A DNA stretch of 64,000 nt from Strigamia acuminata (taxonomy: Eukaryota > Arthropoda > Chilopoda > Geophilomorpha > Linotaeniidae): NCBI GenBank assembly GCA_949358305.1, contig OX442315.1, forward strand, positions 15,588,427 to 15,652,426, written 5' to 3'. The position numbers and the translations under genes were made by a program. This document shows, in pieces, positions 47,441 to 60,900 of this stretch. The notes beneath the pieces are model-generated. The model was not told where the DNA came from. It saw only the letters and a program-made list of their open reading frames with translations, and ran no database searches. The stretch's first letter is position 1. The number at the start of each line of letters is the position of its first letter.

Positions 47441-48903
47441 TATATTCAAAACGAATAATAAACTCTTAAATATTAACAAATATAAACTTAAATGAAAATT
47501 TAACAACAAAAATCTTCATATCAGGACCATTGCGTTGTGTATCTGTGCCTTGATGAGTACGAAACCAACTTGGCGTCGTCTGCTCCAACCTTTCCTAGGG
47601 GAGCACGCGCGCGTCTTTCGCCTACTCTTCTGCACCATCCTGTGGTTGCGGAATTGCAGCTCCCGTTGCTCTCTTTGCAATGCAGTGGAGACAATCCTCG
47701 TTGCTTTCCTCTCCCATCTTGAAGAAGACCGCTTGGCTCCCTCAATGCACACGGAAACTCGCAAAATGGCGACGCACGTGATGTTTTATTTCGAGCAAAC
47801 TCGCCTTTTTTCCAAATCTGCTCATCTCGGCAATTTCCAGGTTCGAATCCATGGTTCACGGCACCAAAAACGATGTTGCCAGCAATCTTTGTGATCGTGT
47901 TGGCTGACAAACATTCGATGTATATGTGACAAATGCAAAATGCCGATTTTATAGGCCTAAATCTTTGCATAGTCATGTAGTGCTTAACTCTCTCCTTTTC
48001 TTCTAATCTGGTTGTGGTTTCTGTTTCTCCCAGTCTCAGGGCTGCTTGGCTCATCCTTTTGAGTAAGTAATCCCAGGAGAAAAATGGTATAACACCAAAA
48101 CAAACCGTTTTATTTATTTAAAGGAGGAAAAACAACAACATCATACTTAATGGCTACGCATCTTGACAACAACTCTGCCTAGCAACCGTGAACAATGGCG
48201 CAAGGCAAACTTAAATCTAACAAACAATTACTTGTAAATAAAGGCTAACAGTAAATAAAGACAAAAGAACAATGTTGAGCTTAAACCCAATACCTCCAAA
48301 GAGGGCACTACATGTCTCAAACTTAACCCTTAACAACCAAGTAATAACACGTAATAAAAGCTTAGTATAAACATCTATCATTGGCATAAAATGCACAAGT
48401 TATTAAATACTATCAACCCCTATGCTGTGTTCCAGTGAAATGTCGACACTAACTATCAAAAGGCCACCAGAACCGCACCTTAAGCACATGGCGGTCTAGC
48501 AACAGCTGAGAGACGCGAATGAAAGCAGAACCGATCCAAACTGACTTCCAGGGCCGTCCAAGGCATGACAAAAAACGCCGGGACTTCCAACTCAGTACGG
48601 GAACCTTGCAGAGAAGCCAAACGAGGCGTTTCCAAGCCGCTCTCATTCCCGCATGCGTGCCCAAAGCGCTCAATGTCTGCACAACCACTACCGACGCCCT
48701 GCAGTGCTCGATTCTAGCCACCCCACGTTTCAGACGACCACTAAACACCCGGAACAACTAGCAAAGGTTAATTGCAATCAAAACAATACATAAAACTCTT
48801 ACAAAACTAATATTTCTCTTAAACATACAGCTAAAAGGACCTTCTACTAATTTCAGGTGAAACGCGAGTCTCCTAATCTTTTTGTTGCGTTCTTGCTCGC
48901 AAC
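47441..48903. other. Non-coding stretch with possible LTR-element remnant
   Basis: On the minus strand, TGGTGCCGTGAACC (47853-47866) resembles a primer-binding site of BEL/gypsy-type elements, and a TATAAAA box lies at about 47949-47955. On the plus strand, GGTTCGAATCC (47840-47850) matches the pol III B-box but does not form a complete tRNA with its surroundings. Minus-strand frames here (177 and 102 codons) have no recognised domain. The last 43 bp before the satellite (48862-48904) match 28799-28841. Confidence 0.35.
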
Positions 48904-51900
48904 AACTTAGCACAAACACCACAAGACCAATGTGTCTGAATGTTCTGAAATAGTGTTTAAACCTTAGTAGAAGGCTTCAATGTAAGTTTTAGCAACATCC
49001 AAGCAATGATTTTGGAGAATAGACTTTTGATCTCATCACAGTTGACTTAGCACAAACATCACAAGACCAATGTCTCTGAATGTTCTGAAATAGTGTTTAA
49101 ACCTTAGTAGAAAGCTTTAATGTAAGTTTTAGCAACATCCAAGCAATGATTTGAAAGAATAAACTTTTGATCTCATTTGACATCACAGTTGACTTAGCAC
49201 AAACATCACAAGACCAATGTCTCTGAATGTTCTGAAATAGTGTTTAAACCTTAGTAGAAGGCTTCAATGTAAGTTTTAGCAACATCCAAGCAATGATTTG
49301 GAAGAATAAACTTTTGATCCCATTTGACATCACAGTTGACTTAGCACAAACACCACAAGACCAATGTCTCTGAATGTTTAGAAATAGTGTTTAAACCTTA
49401 GTAGAAGGCTTCAATGTAAGTGTTAGCAACATCCAAGCAATAATTTGAAAGAATAAACTTTTGATCTCATTTGACATCACAGTTGACTTAGCACAAACAT
49501 CACAAACCAATGTCTCTGAATGTTCTGAAATAGTGTTTAAACCTTAGTAGAAGGCTTCAATATAAGTGTTAGCAACATCCAAGCAATAATTTGAAAGAAT
49601 AAACTTTTGATCTCATTTGACATCACAGTTGACTTAGCACAAACACCACAAACCAATGTCTCTGAATGTTCTGAAATAGTGTTTAAACCTTAGTAGAAGG
49701 CTTCAATGTAAGTTTTAGCAACATCCAAGCAATGATTTGGGAGAATAGACTTTTGATCTCATCACAGTTGACTTAGCACAAACATCACAAGACCAATATC
49801 TCTGAATGTTTTGAAATAGTGTTTAAACCTTAGTAGAAAGCTTTAATGTAAGTTTTAGCAACATCCAAGCAATGATTTGGAAGAATAGACTTTTGATCTC
49901 ATCACAGTTGACTTAGCACAAACATCACAAGACCAATGTCTCTGAATGTTCTGAAATAGTGTTTAAACCTTAGTAGAAAGCTTTAATGTAAGTTTTAGCA
50001 ACATCCAAGAAATGATTTGGGAAAATAGACTTTTGATCTCATCACAGTTGACTTAGCACAAACACCACAAGACCAATGTCTCTAAATGTTCTGAAATAGT
50101 GTTTAAACCTTAGTAGACGGCTTCAATGTAAGTTTTAGCAACATCCAAGCAATGATTTGGGAGAATAGACTTTTGATCTCATCACAGTTGACTTAGCACA
50201 AACACCACAAGACCAATGTCTCTGAATGTTCTGAAATAGTGTTTAAACTTTAGTAGAAAGCTTTAATGTAAGTTTTAGCAACATCCAAGCAATGATTTGA
50301 AAGAATAAACTTTTGATCTCATTTGACATCACAGTTGACTTAGCACAAACATCACAAGACCAATGTTTCTGAATGTTCTGATATAGTGTTTAAACCTTAG
50401 TAGAAAGCTTCAATGTAAGTTTTAGCAACATCCAAGCAATAATTTGAAAGAATAAACTTTTGATCTCATTTGACGTCACAGTTGACTTAGCACAAACACC
50501 ACAAGACCAATGTCTCTGAATGTTTAGAAATAGTGTTTAAACCTTAGTAGAAGGCTTCAATGTAAGTGTTAGCAACATCCAAGCAATAATTTGAAAGAAT
50601 AAACTTTTGATCTCATTTGACATCACAGTTGACTTAGCACAAACACCACAAACCAATGTCTCTGAATGTTCTGAAATAGTGTTTAAACCTTAGTAGAAGG
50701 CTTCAATGTAAGTTTTAGCAACATCCAAGCAATGATTTGGGAGAATAGACTTTTGATCTCATCACAGTTGACTTAGCACAAACATCACAAGACCAATGTC
50801 TCTGAATGTTTTGAAATAGTGTTTAAACCTTAGTAAAAAGCTTTAATGTAAGTTTTAGCAACATCCAAGCAATGATTTGGGAGAATAGACTTTTGATCTC
50901 ATCACAGTTGACTTAGCACAAACACCACAAGACCAATGTCTCTAAATGTTCTGAAATAGTGTTTAAACCTTAGTAGACGGCTTCAATGTAAGTTTTAGCA
51001 ACATCCAAGCAATGATTTGGGAGAATAGACTTTTGATCTCATCACAGTTGACTTAGCACAAACACCACAAGACCAATGTCTCTGAATGTTCTGAAATAGT
51101 GTTTAAACCTTAGTAGAAGGCTTCAATGTAAGTTTTAGCAACATCCAAGCAATGATTTGGAAGAATAAACTTTTGATCCCATTTGACATCACAGTTGACT
51201 TAGCACAAACACCACAAGACCAATGTGTCTGAATGTTCTGAAATAGTGTTTAAACCTTAGTAGAAGGCTTCAATGTAAGTTTTAGCAACATCCAAGCAAT
51301 GATTTGGGAGAATAGACTTTTGATCTCATCACAGTTGACTTAGCACAAACATCACAAGACCAATGTCTCTGAATGTTTTGAAATAGTGTTTAAACCTTAG
51401 TAAAAAGCTTTAATGTAAGTTTTAGCAACATCCAAGCAATGATTTGGGAGAATAGACTTTTGATCTCATCACAGTTGACTTAGCACAAACACCACAAGAC
51501 CAATGTCTCTAAATGTTCTGAAATAGTGTTTAAACCTTAGTAGACGGCTTCAATGTAAGTTTTAGCAACATCCAAGCAATGATTTGGGAGAATAGACTTT
51601 TGATCTCATCACAGTTGACTTAGCACAAACACCACAAGACCAATGTCTCTGAATGTTCTGAAATAGTGTTTAAACCTTAGTAGAAGGCTTCAATGTAAGT
51701 TTTAGCAACATCCAAGCAATGATTTGGAAGAATAAACTTTTGATCCCATTTGACATCACAGTTGACTTAGCACAAACATCACAAGACCAATGTTTCTGAA
51801 TGTTCTGAAATAGTGTTTAAACCTTAGTAGAAAGCTTCAATGTAAGTTTTAGCAACATCCAAGCAATAATTTGAAAGAATAAACTTTTGATCTCATTTGA

Positions 51901-54900
51901 CGTCACAGTTGACTTAGCACAAACACCACAAGACCAATGTGTCTGAATGTTCTGAAATAGTGTTTAAACCTTAGTAGAAGGCTTCAATGTAAGTTTTAGC
52001 AACATCCAAGCAATGATTTTGGAGAATAGACTTTTGATCTCATCACAGTTGACTTAGCACAAACATCACAAGACCAATGTCTCTGAATGTTCTGAAATAG
52101 TGTTTAAACCTTAGTAGAAGGCTTTAATGTAAGTTTTAGCAACATCCAAGCAATGATTTGAAAGAATAAACTTTTGATCTCATTTGACATCACAGTTGAC
52201 TTAGCACAAACATCACAAGACCAATGTTTCTGAATGTTCTGAAATAGTGTTTAAACCTTAGTAGAAAGCTTCAATGTAAGTTTTAGCAACATCCAAGCAA
52301 TAATTTGAAAGAATAAACTTTTGATCTCATTTGACGTCACAGTTGACTTAGCACAAACACCACAAGACCAATGTCTCTGAATGTTTAGAAATAGTGTTTA
52401 AACCTTAGTAGAAGGCTTCAATGTAAGTGTTAGCAACATCCAAGCAATAATTTGAAAGAATAAATTTTTGATCTCATTTGACATCACAGTTGACTTAGCA
52501 CAAACACCACAAACCAATGTCTCTGAATGTTCTGAAATAGTGTTTAAACCTTAGTAGAAGGCTTCAATGTTAGTTTTAGCAACATCCAAGCAATAATTTG
52601 AAAGAATAAACTTTTGATCTCATTTGACATCACAGTTGACTTAGCACAAACACCACAAACCAATGTCTCTGAATGTTCTGAAATAGTGTTTAAACCTTAG
52701 TAGAAGGCTTCAATGTAAGTTTTAGCAACATCCAAGCAATGATTTGGGAGAATAGACTTTTGATCTCATCACAGTTGACTTAGCACAAACATCACAAGAC
52801 CAATATCTCTGAATGTTTTGAAATAGTGTTTAAACCTTAGTAGAAAGCTTTAATGTAAGTTTTAGCAACATCCAAGCAATGATTTGGAAGAATAGACTTT
52901 TGATCTCATCACAGTTGACTTAGCACAAACATCACAAGACCAATGTCTCTGAATGTTCTGAAATAGTGTTTAAACCTTAGTAGAAAGCTTTAATGTAAGT
53001 TTTAGCAACATCCAAGAAATGATTTGGGAAAATAGACTTTTGATCTCATCACAGTTGACTTAGCACAAACACCACAAGACCAATGTCTCTAAATGTTCTG
53101 AAATAGTGTTTAAACCTTAGTAGACGGCTTCAATGTAAGTTTTAGCAACATCCAAGCAATGATTTGGGAGAATAGACTTTTGATCTCATCACAGTTGACT
53201 TAGCACAAACACCACAAGACCAATGTCTCTGAATGTTCTGAAATAGTGTTTAAACTTTAGTAGAAAGCTTTAATGTAAGTTTTAGCAACATCCAAGCAAT
53301 GATTTGAAAGAATAAACTTTTGATCTCATTTGACATCACAGTTGACTTAGCACAAACATCACAAGACCAATGTTTCTGAATGTTCTGATATAGTGTTTAA
53401 ACCTTAGTAGAAAGCTTCAATGTAAGTTTTAGCAACATCCAAGCAATAATTTGAAAGAATAAACTTTTGATCTCATTTGACGTCACAGTTGACTTAGCAC
53501 AAACACCACAAGACCAATGTCTCTGAATGTTTAGAAATAGTGTTTAAACCTTAGTAGAAGGCTTCAATGTAAGTGTTAGCAACATCCAAGCAATAATTTG
53601 AAAGAATAAACTTTTGATCTCATTTGACATCACAGTTGACTTAGCACAAACACCACAAACCAATGTCTCTGAATGTTCTGAAATAGTGTTTAAACCTTAG
53701 TAGAAGGCTTCAATGTAAGTTTTAGCAACATCCAAGCAATGATTTGGGAGAATAGACTTTTGATCTCATCACAGTTGACTTAGCACAAACATCACAAGAC
53801 CAATGTCTCTGAATGTTTTGAAATAGTGTTTAAACCTTAGTAAAAAGCTTTAATGTAAGTTTTAGCAACATCCAAGCAATGATTTGGGAGAATAGACTTT
53901 TGATCTCATCACAGTTGACTTAGCACAAACACCACAAGACCAATGTCTCTAAATGTTCTGAAATAGTGTTTAAACCTTAGTAGACGGCTTCAATGTAAGT
54001 TTTAGCAACATCCAAGCAATGATTTGGGAGAATAGACTTTTGATCTCATCACAGTTGACTTAGCACAAACACCACAAGACCAATGTCTCTGAATGTTCTG
54101 AAATAGTGTTTAAACCTTAGTAGAAGGCTTCAATGTAAGTTTTAGCAACATCCAAGCAATGATTTGGAAGAATAAACTTTTGATCCCATTTGACATCACA
54201 GTTGACTTAGCACAAACACCACAAGACCAATGTGTCTGAATGTTCTGAAATAGTGTTTAAACCTTAGTAGAAGGCTTCAATGTAAGTTTTAGCAACATCC
54301 AAGCAATGATTTGGGAGAATAGACTTTTGATCTCATCACAGTTGACTTAGCACAAACATCACAAGACCAATGTCTCTGAATGTTTTGAAATAGTGTTTAA
54401 ACCTTAGTAAAAAGCTTTAATGTAAGTTTTAGCAACATCCAAGCAATGATTTGGGAGAATAGACTTTTGATCTCATCACAGTTGACTTAGCACAAACACC
54501 ACAAGACCAATGTCTCTAAATGTTCTGAAATAGTGTTTAAACCTTAGTAGACGGCTTCAATGTAAGTTTTAGCAACATCCAAGCAATGATTTGGGAGAAT
54601 AGACTTTTGATCTCATCACAGTTGACTTAGCACAAACACCACAAGACCAATGTCTCTGAATGTTCTGAAATAGTGTTTAAACCTTAGTAGAAGGCTTCAA
54701 TGTAAGTTTTAGCAACATCCAAGCAATGATTTGGAAGAATAAACTTTTGATCCCATTTGACATCACAGTTGACTTAGCACAAACATCACAAGACCAATGT
54801 TTCTGAATGTTCTGAAATAGTGTTTAAACCTTAGTAGAAAGCTTCAATGTAAGTTTTAGCAACATCCAAGCAATAATTTGAAAGAATAAACTTTTGATCT

Positions 54901-57900
54901 CATTTGACGTCACAGTTGACTTAGCACAAACACCACAAGACCAATGTGTCTGAATGTTCTGAAATAGTGTTTAAACCTTAGTAGAAGGCTTCAATGTAAG
55001 TTTTAGCAACATCCAAGCAATGATTTTGGAGAATAGACTTTTGATCTCATCACAGTTGACTTAGCACAAACATCACAAGACCAATGTCTCTGAATGTTCT
55101 GAAATAGTGTTTAAACCTTAGTAGAAGGCTTTAATGTAAGTTTTAGCAACATCCAAGCAATGATTTGAAAGAATAAACTTTTGATCTCATTTGACATCAC
55201 AGTTGACTTAGCACAAACATCACAAGACCAATGTTTCTGAATGTTCTGAAATAGTGTTTAAACCTTAGTAGAAAGCTTCAATGTAAGTTTTAGCAACATC
55301 CAAGCAATAATTTGAAAGAATAAACTTTTGATCTCATTTGACGTCACAGTTGACTTAGCACAAACACCACAAGACCAATGTCTCTGAATGTTTAGAAATA
55401 GTGTTTAAACCTTAGTAGAAGGCTTCAATGTAAGTGTTAGCAACATCCAAGCAATAATTTGAAAGAATAAATTTTTGATCTCATTTGACATCACAGTTGA
55501 CTTAGCACAAACACCACAAACCAATGTCTCTGAATGTTCTGAAATAGTGTTTAAACCTTAGTAGAAGGCTTCAATGTTAGTTTTAGCAACATCCAAGCAA
55601 TAATTTGAAAGAATAAACTTTTGATCTCATTTGACATCACAGTTGACTTAGCACAAACACCACAAACCAATGTCTCTGAATGTTCTGAAATAGTGTTTAA
55701 ACCTTAGTAGAAGGCTTCAATGTAAGTTTTAGCAACATCCAAGCAATGATTTGGGAGAATAGACTTTTGATCTCATCACAGTTGACTTAGCACAAACACC
55801 ACAAGACCAATGTCTCTGAATGTTTAGAAATAGTGTTTAAACCTTAGTAGAAGGCTTCAATGTAAGTGTTAGCAACATCCAAGCAATAATTTGAAAGAAT
55901 AAACTTTTGATCTCATTTGACATCACAGTTGACTTAGCACAAACACCACAAACCAATGTCTCTGAATGTTCTGAAATAGTGTTTAAACCTTAGTAGAAGG
56001 CTTCAATGTAAGTTTTAGCAACATCCAAGCAATGATTTGGGAGAATAGACTTTTGATCTCATCACAGTTGACTTAGCACAAACATCACAAGACCAATGTC
56101 TCTGAATGTTTTGAAATAGTGTTTAAACCTTAGTAGAAAGCTTTAATGTAAGTTTTAGCAACATCCAAGCAATGATTTGGGAGAATAGACTTTTGATCTC
56201 ATCACAGTTGACTTAGCACAAACATCACAAGACCAATGTCTCTGAATGTTTTGAAATAGTGTTTAAACCTTAGTAGAAAGCTTTAATGTAAGTTTTAGCA
56301 ACATCCAAGAAATGATTTGGGAAAATAGACTTTTGATCTCATCACAGTTGACTTAGCACAAACACCACAAGACCAATGTCTCTAAATGTTCTGAAATAGT
56401 GTTTAAACCTTAGTAGACGGCTTCAATGTAAGTTTTAGCAACATCTAAGCAATGATTTGGGAGAATAGACTTTTGATCTCATCACAGTTGACTTAGCACA
56501 AACACCACAAGACCAATGTCTCTGAATGTTCTGAAATAGTGTTTAAACTTTAGTAGAAAGCTTTAATGTAAGTTTTAGCAACATCCAAGCAATGATTTGA
56601 AAGAATAAACTTTTGATCTCATTTGACATCACAGTTGACTTAGCACAAACATCACAAGACCAATGTCTCTGAATGTTCTGAAATAGTGTTTAAACCTTAG
56701 TAGAAGGCTTCAATGTAAGTTTTAGCAACATCCAAGCAATGATTTGGAAGAATAAACTTTTGATCCCATTTGACATCACAGTTGACTTAGCACAAACATC
56801 ACAAGACCAGTGTTTCTGAATGTTCTGAAATAGTGTTTAAACCTTAGTAGAAAGCTTCAATGTAAGTTTTAGCAACATCCAAGCAATAATTTGAAAGAAT
56901 AAACTTTTGATCTCATTTGACGTCACAGTTGACTTAGCACAAACACCACAAGACCAATGTGTCTGAATGTTCTGAAATAGTGTTTAAACCTTAGTAGAAG
57001 GCTTCAATGTAAGTTTTAGCAACATCCAAGCAATGATTTTGGAGAATAGACTTTTGATCTCATCACAGTTGACTTAGCACAAACATCACAAGACCAATGT
57101 CTCTGAATGTTCTGAAATAGTGTTTAAACCTTAGTAGAAAGCTTTAATGTAAGTTTTAGCAACATCCAAGCAATGATTTGAAAGAATAAACTTTTGATCT
57201 CATTTGACATCACAGTTGACTTAGCACAAACATCACAAGACCAATGTCTCTGAATGTTCTGAAATAGTGTTTAAACCTTAGTAGAAGGCTTCAATGTAAG
57301 TTTTAGCAACATCCAAGCAATGATTTGGAAGAATAAATTTTTGATCTCATTTGACATCACAGTTGACTTAGCACAAACACCACAAATCAATGTCTCTGAA
57401 TGTTCTGAAATAGTGTTTAAACCTTAGTAGAAGGCTTCAATGTAAGTTTTAGCAACATCCAAGCAATGATTTGGGAGAATAGACTTTTGATCTCATCACA
57501 GTTGACTTAGCACAAACATCACAAGACCAATGTCTCTGAATGTTTTGAAATAGTGTTTAAACCTTAGTAGAAAGCTTTAATGTAAGTTTTAGCAACATCC
57601 AACCAATGATTTGGGAGAATAGACTTTTGATCTCATCACAGTTGACTTAGCACAAACATCACAAGACCAATGTCTCTGAATGTTCTGAAATAGTGTTTAA
57701 ACCTTAGTAGAAAGCTTTAATGTAAGTTTTAGCAACATCCAAGAAATGATTTGGGAAAATAGACTTTTGATCTCATCACAGTTGACTTAGCACAAACACC
57801 ACAAGACCAATGTCTCTGAATGTTCTGAAATAGTGTTTAAACCTTAGTAGAAGGCTTCAATGTTAGTTTTAGCAACATCCAAGCAATAATTTGAAAGAAT

Positions 57901-60900
57901 AAACTTTTGATCTCATTTGACGTCACAGTTGACTTAGCACAAACACCACAAGACCAATGTGTCTGAATGTTCTGAAATAGTGTTTAAACCTTAGTAGAAG
58001 GCTTCAATGTAAGTTTTAGCAACATCCAAGCAATGATTTTGGAGAATAGACTTTTGATCTCATCACAGTTGACTTAGCACAAACATCACAAGACCAATGT
58101 CTCTGAATGTTCTGAAATAGTGTTTAAACCTTAGTAGAAAGCTTTAATGTAAGTTTTAGCAACATCCAAGCAATGATTTGAAAGAATAAACTTTTGATCT
58201 CATTTGACATCACAGTTGACTTAGCACAAACATCACAAGACCAATGTCTCTGAATGTTCTGAAATAGTGTTTAAACCTTAGTAGAAGGCTTCAATGTAAG
58301 TTTTAGCAACATCCAAGCAATGATTTGGAAGAATAAACTTTTGATCCCATTTGACATCACAGTTGACTTAGCACAAACACCACAAGACCAATGTCTCTGA
58401 ATGTTTAGAAATAGTGTTTAAACCTTAGTAGAAGGCTTCAATGTAAGTGTTAGCAACATCCAAGCAATAATTTGAAAGAATAAACTTTTGATCTCATTTG
58501 ACATCACAGTTGACTTAGCACAAACATCACAAACCAATGTCTCTGAATGTTCTGAAATAGTGTTTAAACCTTAGTAGAAGGCTTCAATGTGAGTGTTAGC
58601 AACATCCAAGCAATAATTTGAAAGAATAAACTTTTGATCTCATTTGACATCACAGTTGACTTAGCACAAACACCACAAACCAATGTCTCTGAATGTTCTG
58701 AAATAGTGTTTAAACCTTAGTAGAAGGCTTCAATGTAAGTTTTAGCAACATCCAAGCAATGATTTGGGAGAATAGACTTTTGATCTCATCACAGTTGACT
58801 TAGCACAAACATCACAAGACCAATATCTCTGAATGTTTTGAAATAGTGTTTAAACCTTAGTAGAAAGCTTTAATGTAAGTTTTAGCAACATCCAAGCAAT
58901 GATTTGGAAGAATAGACTTTTGATCTCATCACAGTTGACTTAGCACAAACATCACAAGACCAATGTCTCTGAATGTTCTGAAATAGTGTTTAAACCTTAG
59001 TAGAAAGCTTTAATGTAAGTTTTAGCAACATCCAAGAAATGATTTGGGAAAATAGACTTTTGATCTCATCACAGTTGACTTAGCACAAACACCACAAGAC
59101 CAATGTCTCTAAATGTTCTGAAATAGTGTTTAAACCTTAGTAGACGGCTTCAATGTAAGTTTTAGCAACATCCAAGCAATGATTTGGGAGAATAGACTTT
59201 TGATCTCATCACAGTTGACTTAGCACAAACACCACAAGACCAATGTCTCTGAATGTTCTGAAATAGTGTTTAAACTTTAGTAGAAAGCTTTAATGTAAGT
59301 TTTAGCAACATCCAAGCAATGATTTGAAAGAATAAACTTTTGATCTCATTTGACATCACAGTTGACTTAGCACAAACATCACAAGACCAATGTCTCTGAA
59401 TGTTCTGAAATAGTGTTTAAACCTTAGTAGAAGGCTTCAATGTAAGTTTTAGCAACATCCAAGCAATGATTTGGAAGAATAAACTTTTGATCCCATTTGA
59501 CATCACAGTTGACTTAGCACAAACATCACAAGACCAATGTTTCTGAATGTTCTGAAATAGTGTTTAAACCTTAGTAGAAAGCTTCAATGTAAGTTTTAGC
59601 AACATCCAAGCAATAATTTGAAAGAATAAACTTTTGATCTCATTTGACGTCACAGTTGACTTAGCACAAACACCACAAGACCAATGTCTCTGAATGTTTA
59701 GAAATAGTGTTTAAACCTTAGTAGAAGGCTTCAATGTAAGTGTTAGCAACATCCAAGCAATAATTTGAAAGAATAAACTTTTGATCTCATTTGACATCAC
59801 AGTTGACTTAGCACAAACACCACAAACCAATGTCTCTGAATGTTCTGAAATAGTGTTTAAACCTTAGTAGAAGGCTTCAATGTAAGTTTTAGCAACATCC
59901 AAGCAATGATTTGGGAGAATAGACTTTTGATCTCATCACAGTTGACTTAGCACAAACATCACAAGACCAATGTCTCTGAATGTTTTGAAATAGTGTTTAA
60001 ACCTTAGTAAAAAGCTTTAATGTAAGTTTTAGCAACATCCAAGCAATGATTTGGGAGAATAGACTTTTGATCTCATCACAGTTGACTTAGCACAAACACC
60101 ACAAGACCAATGTCTCTAAATGTTTTGAAATAGTGTTTAAACCTTAGTAGACGGCTTCAATGTAAGTTTTAGCAACATCCAAGCAATGATTTGGGAGAAT
60201 AGACTTTTGATCTCATCACAGTTGACTTAGCACAAACACCACAAGACCAATGTCTCTGAATGTTCTGAAATAGTGTTTAAACCTTAGTAGAAGGCTTCAA
60301 TGTAAGTTTTAGCAACATCCAAGCAATGATTTGGAAGAATAAACTTTTGATCCCATTTGACATCACAGTTGACTTAGCACAAACATCACAAGACCAATGT
60401 TTCTGAATGTTCTGAAATAGTGTTTAAACCTTAGTAGAAAGCTTCAATGTAAGTTTTAGCAACATCCAAGCAATAATTTGAAAGAATAAACTTTTGATCT
60501 CATTTGACGTCACAGTTGACTTAGCACAAACACCACAAGACCAATGTGTCTGAATGTTCTGAAATAGTGTTTAAACCTTAGTAGAAGGCTTCAATGTAAG
60601 TTTTAGCAACATCCAAGCAATGATTTGGGAGAATAGACTTTTGATCTCATCACAGTTGACTTAGCACAAACATCACAAGACCAATGTCTCTGAATGTTTT
60701 GAAATAGTGTTTAAACCTTAGTAAAAAGCTTTAATGTAAGTTTTAGCAACATCCAAGCAATGATTTGGGAGAATAGACTTTTGATCTCATCACAGTTGAC
60801 TTAGCACAAACACCACAAGACCAATGTCTCTAAATGTTCTGAAATAGTGTTTAAACCTTAGTAGACGGCTTCAATGTAAGTTTTAGCAACATCCAAGCAA

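Noticed and set aside
47840-47866. A tRNA gene at the GGTTCGAATCC motif
   Set aside because: Counting back from CACCA, the T-loop is displaced by two bases and the T-stem does not pair; no D-arm or anticodon arm is visible upstream.
47521-48761. Frames of 80-177 codons around 47.5-48.8 kb
   Set aside because: No recognised domain, overlapping frames on both strands, and low-complexity or repeat-like surroundings.
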